From: Puccinia triticina
Lineage: Eukaryota > Basidiomycota > Pucciniomycetes > Pucciniales > Pucciniaceae
Direction: 5' to 3'
Length of the DNA: 64,000 bases
Assembly (NCBI RefSeq): GCF_026914185.1
Contig: NC_070563.1
Span: 3,679,001 to 3,743,000 of the forward strand
This document shows, one piece after another, positions 55,726-64,000 of the stretch (positions are counted from its first letter, which is position 1; each line of letters starts with the position of its first letter). Position numbers and translations under genes: made by a program. A model generated the notes under the pieces. The model was not told the DNA's origin. It saw nothing but the letters and a program-made list of their open reading frames with translations, and did not search any database.

Positions 55726-58700
55726 TCAGTCACCCAGCAGGTGTCTCCGCAGACGCTCAAATGGCTCTCTCGTCAATGATTTAGTCAGTATGTCGGCCAA
55801 CTGATCACCTGTAGGAACCCACGTGATCTCTGTTTTCTTCTGATATAAAGCTTGGTTAGTTATGTGAAACTCCCTATCAGTATGTCTTGCTCTCTTATTG
55901 GAAGAATCATCCGTGCTTATTTTCACAGCGGATTGGTTGTCGCAAAAAAGTTGTCCAAGGAAATCCTTACCCACAATATCCTTGAGGAGATGTCAAACCC
56001 AAAGTACTTGCCTAGTTGTGATTCCCAGCGCCATGTATTCAGCCTCACAAGTCGAGGCCGCTACAGTAGCCAACCTGCGCGAGGCCCAGATGATAGGGCA
56101 TCCCATGAAAGTAAGAAAGAGACCATACATTGACTTGGAGTGCTCTCCACCCCAGGAAGCATCACAATAGCATTTCAACGCCTGTCCTTGTTTCGTTGGC
56201 CGGAGCGTAAGAACCTCATCTCTCGAGTGAGCAAGATAGTTCACCAGATGGCGCACGCCTTTCCAATGCGTCGGTCCAGGTGCCGCAGAGAACCTTGCAA
56301 GGAAATTCACCGCAAACGAAATATCCGGCCGCGTTCCGACTGCTACATAACTGAGGGACATCACTACCGACAAGAAGGCTTTGGACGAAGAAGGATCACC
56401 CTCTTGCTCTGAGGTAATATCCAGGTTAGCCGGCAACGGTGTTTTAGCCGTAGACACTCCGTCCCAATGATTCTGAAGGATATCATTGACTAGTTTCTTT
56501 TGACTCAAAACAAAAGAATCTTGAGTACGTACTATTTCCACCCCCACTATGGATGATAGTTCAGATTCCCATTTGATCTCAAGTTTCCCTGCCAAAGCGC
56601 GTTTGAGACCTTGCAGTGCCGTCACTGAGTCGCCGGTAACAATGCCATCATCGACGTGCACCCATATCACCCCTGTGTGCGATGGATCTTGAAGCACATA
56701 AAGACTGGTATCATAGTGACTGGCCGTGTAGCCTAAACCTTTGAGCACGTCGCGCAGGTGTAGCCACCAGCACCGTGCCGCTTGCCTGGTACCGTAAAGC
56801 GCCTTCCTGAGCCGGAGTCCTTCGCCCGGATTCACCTTCATTCCCTCCGGAGGTTTTATCCAAATCTCCTCATCGATCTCGGAGTTCAGGTACGCCGCTA
56901 CAAAATCAAACGAGTGCACGGGCCAGTTGTGAGCGGCTGCTAGCGTCAGTACCAGCCGCATGGATGCAAATGTTGCTGTGGGTGCAAAGGTCTCTTTAAA
57001 ATCTTTCCCTGGAACTTGGGCAAAACCGCGCGCCACATATCTCGCCTTATACCGCGTGACTGTACCATCAGGCGCCTTCTTGATTGCAAAAACCCAGCGT
57101 CCATCGAGCTCGCGCTTAGGAGTGTCCATCACACATACCTCCCATACCTGTTTCCTATCCAGGTTACTGAGTTCTTCTTCAACGGCCTTCTTCCAGTGTT
57201 CCCAGTTGGTTGACTTCTGTGCCTGCTTAAAAGTTCTCGGAATTCCCGCCATGTAGAAACCGCATGTCTCTATAACTTCATCGACCAATCTCTCTTCCCT
57301 TTCGAAAGCTAATTCATGAGAGAAATCACCTAGAGAAACATGATTAGTAGTCGGATTGATAGTCAGATTAGTTTTTAACTTGGGTTCAATGTGAGACGGT
57401 TGAATCATCGTAGGACCTATGATGTCTTCAAAAGTTGCCCAAGCTGATGAGACCAATTTGTCAGTCTCAGGTACCCAGAACATCCAGCCCTTACTATTGC
57501 CAAGGTGCGCGATAACATGGGCTCTGAATGCCCGGTCAGCTAATTTGTGTCTCTTCTCTGGGGGAGTCAATACGTACGCCACACTCCCGAAAATCTGTGC
57601 CCTGTCCAATTGCGGCTTCTCCCCAAAAAGCACCTCGTATGGAGTCTTCTGACCGCTTGCCTTGTTTGGCAATCGGTTCAAAACCCACGAGGACCATTCA
57701 AAAGCAAACCCCCAAAAACGTTGCGGGAGTTTGCTATCGCCCAGGACACTGCGTCCCATTTCCGAGACTGTCCGATTAAACCGTTCCACTACCCTGTTCT
57801 GATGGTGATGGTATGGGAGACTCCTCTCGGCCCGTATTCCCTTGGATCTAAGAAATTCAACTAGCACCTTGTTGGCAAATTCACCCCCGTTGTCACTGCG
57901 AAGAACTTTCACTTTTTTTGTCAGTCTGTCTCTCTAAACGGTTAATAGTGTCAATGATTAACTGGTTAGCCTCAGATTTGTTAGCCAAGATTTTTATCTC
58001 ATTGTAGCCCGACCCCAGATCCTTTATGCAAAGAACATACTTCCCTTTATTGTACGTCTCAATCGGGAAAGGTCCCATCAGATCCGCATTCAGGATCTCC
58101 AGAGGCGCAACCAAACGGTTTGACCAACCCAAATTGTTTGTCCTGTTCCCCTTGTGAGTGGCGCAAACCGGACATCTGATCTGACCGGAGGGCATTTTTT
58201 CCGGTAGACCAAAAGCCGCCTTCTCTCGCACCAAACGTCTGATTACCCTTAGACTGGCGTGTCCAAAAACACGATGCCAGAGCAAAAGAACCGACTCATC
58301 CTTCGTGAGATCCTCGGGCCGCCAAGTGAAAGAAGGTGAAACTTCCAGGGGCGACTCAAACACATCGCCTGGCACAAACTTGGCCGCCAGACTTGATGTC
58401 CCAGAGGGCAACTTAAGGGGTTCAAGGTTAGTCTCTTTATTGCAAACATCCGGGCGCATGAGTGATTGATTAGAAGGAATCAAAGATGAGGGAGCAACAC
58501 AAGAAACAGATGAAGAAGACAGGGGGGAAATTGAAGAAGACTGAAGGGAGATTGGAGAGTTTTCAAGACGAGAACCGGGATCCACTGAAGACATCGGTAA
58601 TGGTTGTGGGAAACACCACTTATTTGCTTCGCTCTGAAAAGGGCAGCTGAAAAGCAATTGCCAGTCGGAAGAAAATATATCGAAGGCATCTTTCACATGA

Positions 58701-60586
58701 TTATATAGAAATCGTGAGTTAGACTTTCGCAGGGTAGAATTCGCGTGCTCACAGAACAGCACTCCCTTAAGAGTTGTGATTTCTCCACTCAGGGTCCGAA
58801 ATAAGAGGTCCCCAGCCCCTGTGATGAAGGAACCACCACCCTTAGTGGCTACTCGGAGAGGAATAGGGGAAGAAAACTTTTGGAAAGAATTCAGCACATA
58901 CCGGTTACCTGTCAGATGGTGTGTGGCACCACTGTCAATGACAGGATCATCCCCGGGACCTATTGCCAGCTGGCTGAAACGAGGTTCCAGGCCTTGCTCC
59001 AGCTCCTGGTCCAAACAGCCTATTTCAAGCACGCGTGCCACCGACTGAGGTTGCGTCCCTTCTCCCATGGGTGGAAAGTTCGACTGATGTTGAGGGGACG
59101 GGTGCGGAGGGCTGTACTGCGAGAACTGGCCAGGGAATTGTTGGACCGGCTCGCTCGCTGGAACAGGGCCACTCGCCGAGTCCGTCAAGTTGGCCGTCAG
59201 CCGTGGCAAAGGTTGTTGTTGGTAGGCCGGCGATTGTCGTGGGCGATTGTCTGGACAGTAAGAGTCGGCTCGTCTGGGTTGTCCGCTGGCGATGTATTGG
59301 CCTCCGGTGGCTGGCTGATGACTGCCTACCGGTTGATACCCCTGAGGCGTAAAACCTGGAGGTGTGACAATGGGGTACCACGCCTGAAAATTCCCGGGAG
59401 TGACGAACGGACGCGGGACACCAAAGGATTGTAATCGAGGAGGGAAACGTGGATTGACAGGTGGGCGTTTGAAATTCGAGCGTCTTGGTACCGGGCATTT
59501 GCTCAGTAGATGATCCGGGGAACGACAATTCCAACATTGTAAGCCGTGAATCGCCAATCCTTCGACGTGTTGAGGGAGGCCGGGCCAGAAATCAGGGTGA
59601 TAGAATTCCATCGCCTGGGCGTAAGGGTTCATAGACTGGGTTGAAGGTACTTCTGGGATATTGGCGGCAAAAGTTGTCGTCGACTGATTATTCATGTCCA
59701 TCTGCGTCTTCACCACATCGATATGCTTGAGAATGTGATCTGCCGTCACCGCTTTCTTGGCCAATGTTCGACTGGAACCGCTCAGATCCTGCTCCACTCG
59801 GCGATCCACCTCTCAACGATGCTCCGAACCCGCCTCGAGTGATGACTGAATCGCAAGGCCTCCCACATTCTCTCGAGTTATTTCGAGCTGTAGCGTCAAG
59901 AAATCATCAAGCAACTCCAACAAGAAACTCATCGCCTCCGAGCTACTCGCATGATCGGCTAATTTGAAATTCTTCAACTTCTCCCAGCACAGAAGTTGTT
60001 CCGCCCGCGTGATATTATTGAAACGTGAGCGAAGATGGTCGTACATTTCATAGGCCGTGTTTTTCTTCAACAGAAGCCAAATCAGGCCTGAGTCGACTGT
60101 CGCCAGAAGCAGTGACCTTCCCAATTGTTTGTCAGCCAAATGTGGATTCGGCTTTGTGAACCAGAGATGATCAACAAAGAACTCCCTCGCCCGTTCACGG
60201 AGAAACAGATCCCAGATGGTGAAGTTGGATCCGTCCGGCTTCAGACGTTCGGCATCCGTCAGTCTCGCACTCGCATCACGAACATTTTGTCCAACTGTCC
60301 TGCCCGTATGCTGCGCCTGTTGAAGAAACCTAGCTACGTCAGCCTCGGTATATATAGCAGGGCCTTCATTTCCAGGTGCTCGGTTTTCACCGTCTCCAAG
60401 TCCGGGCATGATGGGTCCATTGTTCCGTGGAGTGGAGTCGGGTCTGCTGCTGGATCGGCGGTCGTTTGCCGAGGGTGGCCGATTGTTGGTCGCGAAAGCC
60501 GCAGGTTGAATACCTGTAAGATCCGGGGGAATCCACGGATTATTAGCCGAGGGGGGAGAGTGCGTGTTACGCGGGGAATAAGACAT
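55726..60586 (-). pseudogene. N gag-pol polyprotein with two stops and one frameshift
   Basis: Minus ATG 60586 (MSYSPRNTHSPPSA) starts gag. After gag comes a zinc knuckle CWNCRSPDHLLSKCP (59535) and an intact protease motif DSGATHHL (58940). Zinc-binding HRVFGH..CPVC is next, then integrase with Asp (LNADLMGPFP), Asp (VLRSDNGGEF) and Glu (NRVVERFN). RT has WVHVDDGIV, and RNase H has CYCDASWGG and TCEAEYMALG. TGA at 59815-59813 separates gag from the knuckle and TGA at 55995-55993 cuts RNase H; both are T-TGA in frame where CGA is likely. A run of seven A (57919-57913 on plus as T) shifts the frame in integrase; six would restore it. Otherwise the element is well kept. Confidence 0.94.
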
Positions 60587-61159
60587 TTTGGAGGGAAGGA
60601 TGCTAAGAAAAAGGAAAAAACGCGGGAAAAATGGGAATGTATGAGAGAGAGAATCGGGGTTGAGTAGAAAATGAAAGTTAGATCGGAACAAAGAGAGGTA
60701 AGGTGTGTAGAAGATCGGTGAGAGATTCAAGGGAAAGAAGAAAAATTCAGGATAATAGATAAGATTCGAGACAAGAGATATATAAGGGAAATGGGATGAA
60801 AAGTATGATGATTGAGAGGATAGAGCAATCGAGAAAGTTGAGGGAATCTTGAGGATCCGTTTGGCCTCCCGCTTAACCCTATTTTCACCACTGTAAGTTT
60901 CGACCCCCTAGGTACCAAGGTATTGGGTGCGAGCTAGCTAGACTCTGATCTAGCTTACAGCGGTTATTTTCAAGCTTCAGCGTTCGGTCGGCGGAGTCGA
61001 TGATGAATTGGGAAACAGACAAAAAGGAGTAATTGATAAAACAAGACGATCCCTACTCTGGGATAAGTAAAAGGTGATTGAATAGAAGAGGAAAGCAGGC
61101 CCTACGCTGGGCAGTTGATGATTGATGATGAAAAATATCGAGAAAAAGGGCTCATGACC

Positions 61160-61267
61160 TGTTGTGGTTTGAGACAACGTTTATTGCGGAGGAACAAATC
61201 ACACACATGGGAACCAAGTCCTTGTGTCTAGTGAGTCTGAGCTAGGCCCCAAAAAGGGGCTCCAACA
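61160..61267 (-). repeat. N 5' LTR (108 bp)
   Basis: Same as 55518-55625 except one G/A site (GACGACG versus GACAACG on plus). The sequence after it on minus, GGTCATGAGCCC, is where a primer-binding site is expected; the tRNA was not identified. Confidence 0.95.
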
Positions 61268-62597
61268 ATGTGCGCTCAAGGCTTTTCACAAGTACACGGG
61301 ATCGACTTCTCCAAAACATTTGCTCCGACTGGCCGTCTGAACTCGCTTTGGGCTCTGATTTCTTATGCGGCGGCAACCGGTCTTGAGTTTCATCAACTCA
61401 ATGTCAAGACTGCGTTTCTTAACGCCGAGTTGGACGAAGAAGTTTTTCTATTGGTTCCGCAGGGTGTCGACTTGGATAAGAAGACCAAGTGCCTTAAATT
61501 GAATAAGGCCATCTATGGCCTGAAGCAAGCTCCTCTGGCTTGGTACAACCGCCTTTCGAAGTGGCTAGTCTCAGTCGGTTTCGTCATTGCAGTTTCTGAT
61601 CCATGTGTTTTTTATCGGCTGGGCAACAATCCGGTATGGATTTTTGTGCACGTGGACGATCTCGCGGTTTTTGGAAGAGATGTTGTTTATTTCAAGGATC
61701 AGATCAAGGGTGAATTCGACATGAAAGACATGGGTAGAGCAGATTTAATGTTGGGAATCAAGATTCTTCATGAACCAGATGCGATCGTTCTGTCTCAATT
61801 ACACTACGTCAACTCCGTCCTGGATTTGTATGGCATGACTAATTGCCGCTCCGTCTCTACGCCACTGGTTCCGAATCTCCATCTTGACAAGGCATTGATT
61901 GAAGATCAAGATCGATTCAAGTGTTTGGGTGTGAATTACCGAAGTGCGGTCGGGGCTTTGAGTTATCTTTTGACTGCAACTCGCCCTGATATATCTTACG
62001 CCGTGAGCTCCTTGTCTCAATTTCTCGAAGCTCCCGGAATCCAACATTGGGAATCCTTCATCCATGTTCTTCGGTATCTTTCCGGCACTGCCGACAACGC
62101 TTTGGTCTATCAGCGTGATAATCCCATGCCTTTGAGGGGTTTCACGGATGCAGATTGGGGGAACTGTCTTGTTACTCGCAGATCAGTCACCGGTTATCTT
62201 TCCCAATTCAACGGTCATATTATCTCGTGGCAAACCAAAAAGCAACCGGTAGTCTCTCTTTCCTCCTGTGAAGCGGAGTACAGAGCTCTCACCGATTTCT
62301 CTTGTGAGCTGCTCTGGCTTCGTCAATTTCTTGATGAAGTGAAAGTATTGGCTGCGACGGCTCCAACGGCTGTTCACAAGGACAATCGAGGTTGTATTGC
62401 TGTTGCGAACTTTGAAGCTAATACAAATGCTAAACGAATGAAACACGTGGAAATTCAGTTGCACTTCATTCGGGATGTCATCAAAGAGGCCAAAATTTTT
62501 TTTAAAATACACTCCGACAAACGAGATGCTAGCCGACTTTCTCACTAAGTCGGTACCGCGACCCGCCTTGCTTAACTCCCTTCAAAAACTCGGCTTG
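61268..62597 (+). pseudogene. C3 RT and RNase H, continuation after N
   Basis: Resumes at CAQGFSQVHGIDFSKTFAPT. RT has the motif FVHVDDLAVF (61650) and TRPDISYAVSSLSQFL; RNase H has GFTDADWGNC and SSCEAEYRAL. At 62497-62504 a run of eight T shifts the frame: the published frame ends at 62548, while the other frame continues into KYTPTNEMLADFLTKS as in other copia elements. So one base was gained in the T run. No TGA stops occur in this half. Confidence 0.93.
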
Positions 62598-62620
62598 CTT
62601 TGTCTAGAGGGAAGGGGGGG

Positions 62621-63340
62621 TGTTGATATCTGAGCTCTATCCCTCTAGTACTTCAGCCTGTGCCCGGTCAGTTCCTACAAGGTCTGAGATCAGTCCACTT
62701 GGGAATGACGTCACTTGAATCTTGCTCTCAGATCTTTCTTTTTCCTCCGGCAAAATCTTTGCTCGGTCCCCTTGTCATTTATATTTATAGCTGTCCCTCA
62801 CTCCTCGAGATTCTCTCTCTTTTCTCGTGGATCCCGCAACAATCATAGTTGGACCTTATAGCTTGTTCTTACAAATCACTTTCAAGCTTTGTATTCACCG
62901 CTCTTGTCATTACTTACATAGACGAATAATCCCTCTACTCATATTGGTTCTTTGGCGTACATACGCTTTCCCTTCTATTCGACAACTCGCCGATCTCTAG
63001 CGCTTAGTTCGCTCATTCCTTCCATTCGACACTCCGCCAACTCTCAGAACATTGTTCTTGCTCACTGCTTATCTCAATAACTCGCCGACTCCGTCTTCAG
63101 AACATCAAGACTTTTCTCACCAGTAGGTTCAATCATTGAGTACTTCGGCAGTCACATCAATGTTAAACTAATCATTGTATCTTTAGTTCTTCCTTTGTTT
63201 CCTTCTTATCTCGTGTTCTCTCGTGTTCCTCCTGTGTCATCTTTGCCTTTAGGTACTTATTCCTTTTTCTTTTTTTATTTATTGTATTTCATCGTTTTCT
63301 ATTACTTACTCGAAATACACCTTTAGTTTGTTGATTAACA
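62621..63340 (+). repeat. C3 3' LTR (720 bp)
   Basis: Partner of 52141-52863; lacks a 3-bp TTA present there. Followed by CTGGA. Confidence 0.95.
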
Positions 63341-63345
63341 CTGGA

Positions 63346-64000
63346 TGACCGGTATTTCTGTATCCAGACATAGTCTGTATATACTAGCCACGGGCCCTGG
63401 CTGAATGGGGAAGCCACTCCAATAAGGAGCAATAAGGAAGGATATTTATACCTTGGGAGGGATCCACCAGCACAGTCTCCCCCAGGACTCTCCCCTGTGT
63501 CTTGTCCCCATTTGCCTTCAGAAGGCCTTATAACCCTAGAGGCTATTGCTATCAGCAATAGCCCGGTTCACGTTGGGGGATTTTAAGCCCCCTACTAAGA
63601 TTGAGGTTGCTGGTCGATAAAATTGGAAGCTTAAAAAGGCTTAAAAAGGCCGTTGGAGTCCGACTTTCAGCAAGAACTTAGATGAAACACTGTTGATTGT
63701 AATGAAGATTTTGCTGGTTGTGGCCCAGTGTGAACCGGGCTAATAGAAAAATTGTTCTTCACCACCCACCCACACAAACAATGTTGAGACTAACAGGTCC
63801 AACACAACATAGGGATACTTAAGAAGTACTGCTTGGGTTTTGCACCAACCCTGGCACACTCCGGTGTGCACTTCTTCTCTGGGGGTGCTACAGTGCGCAC
63901 TAGATCTTGGGGCCTTTGCGGAGGTGAGACACAGCCTACCTTTCCTGGTGGCACTACAGTGTCTCCCCCAGGCTACGGACCCACTGCTAGGCCTTGCGCC
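63346..64000. other. Right flank, no gene seen
   Basis: C3 target locus. A few short dyads (GAAGGCCTTATAACCC, AGCAATAGC repeats) and GTGCGCAC words. No protein recognised. Confidence 0.35.

Larger units (their letters stand above)
55518..61267 (-). mobile_element. Complete Ty1/copia element N, nested in C3, minus strand
   Basis: 108-bp LTRs at both ends differ at one base. Flanks CTGTG (55513-55517) and ATGTG (61268-61272) agree at 4 of 5 bases. Taking N out with one flank copy joins AGG CTG TGC GCT CAA and restores the C3 RT frame. Polypurine tract on minus: GGTGAGGGGGGGGG beside the 3' LTR (55626-55639). Confidence 0.95.
52141..63340 (+). mobile_element. Complete Ty1/copia element C3, carrying nested element N
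   Basis: LTRs at both ends, 5-bp duplication CTGGA (52136-52140, 63341-63345), a polypurine tract AGAGGGAAGGGGGGG (62606-62620) before the 3' LTR, and gag-pol inside. Minus N (5750 bp) and one target copy it would be about 5.4 kb, a normal copia size. Confidence 0.95.

Noticed and set aside
58776..59434. Open frames on plus inside N (90-184 codons)
   Set aside because: Antisense to a clear gag-pol frame; no domain pattern.
1..64000. tRNA, rRNA or other structured RNA genes
   Set aside because: No tRNA box A/B pair or rRNA segment was recognised; a covariance-model scan would be needed to exclude them.

Overview
The window reads as a repeat-rich nuclear segment of a basidiomycete, most likely a rust fungus (Pucciniales, Puccinia-like). 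Three things point there: genes split by 60-100 nt GT-AG introns, a Plavaka-type CACTA transposase next to Ty1/copia, PIF/Harbinger, hAT-like and Helitron pieces, and a small secreted cysteine-rich protein gene in a TE desert. The organism call is an inference from family content; no rRNA, tRNA or CRISPR array was seen.

Layout. 1-1.8 kb: 3' end of a copia element (C1). 2.5 kb: a Helitron-like 3' end and a dyad repeat. 3.7-8.0 kb (minus): decayed Plavaka transposase gene. 8.2-10.1 kb (plus): an apparently intact seven-exon gene of unknown function, divergent from it. 10.7-12.6 kb: decayed two-gene PIF/Harbinger element. 16.5-26.8 kb: one large foldback/TIR element split by a 7 kb insertion full of smaller elements (two hAT-like MITEs, foldback element FB1, a perfect 107-bp-arm palindrome, duplicated gag fragments). 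27.1-29.6 kb: broken multicopy-type NAM/SANT-associated gene interrupted by foldback FB2. 30.5-37.0 kb: 172-bp tandem repeat, then copia element C2, which carries a 1.4 kb solo LTR and an 809-bp hAT-like MITE. 38.8-41.9 kb: two short MITEs and a RING-H2 gene. 43.4-46.6 kb: two TIR elements with hairpin-array cores. 47.0-48.9 kb: a small non-TE island with a five-exon secreted cysteine-rich protein and the first exon of another secreted protein. 50 kb: a complete palindromic Harbinger MITE. 52.1-63.3 kb: complete copia element C3 (723/720-bp LTRs, TSD CTGGA) carrying inside its RT gene a second complete copia element N on the other strand (108-bp LTRs).

Cross-cutting signals. (1) Most in-frame stops in the coding TEs read T-TGA where family alignment expects Arg, and every transition between paired LTRs fits TCG to TTG; this looks like TpCpG-directed, RIP-like mutation. 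(2) Several unrelated TIR elements share one interior design: arrays of about 45-bp perfect dyads joined by TA-rich linkers. (3) Target-site duplications let several nested insertions be removed on paper, and the host reading frame is restored each time, which gives an insertion order.

All start codons were judged by eye. Exon limits are firm for the seven-exon gene (8219-10098) and the secreted protein gene (48053-48885), and approximate for Plavaka, the NAM-like gene and the RING gene.
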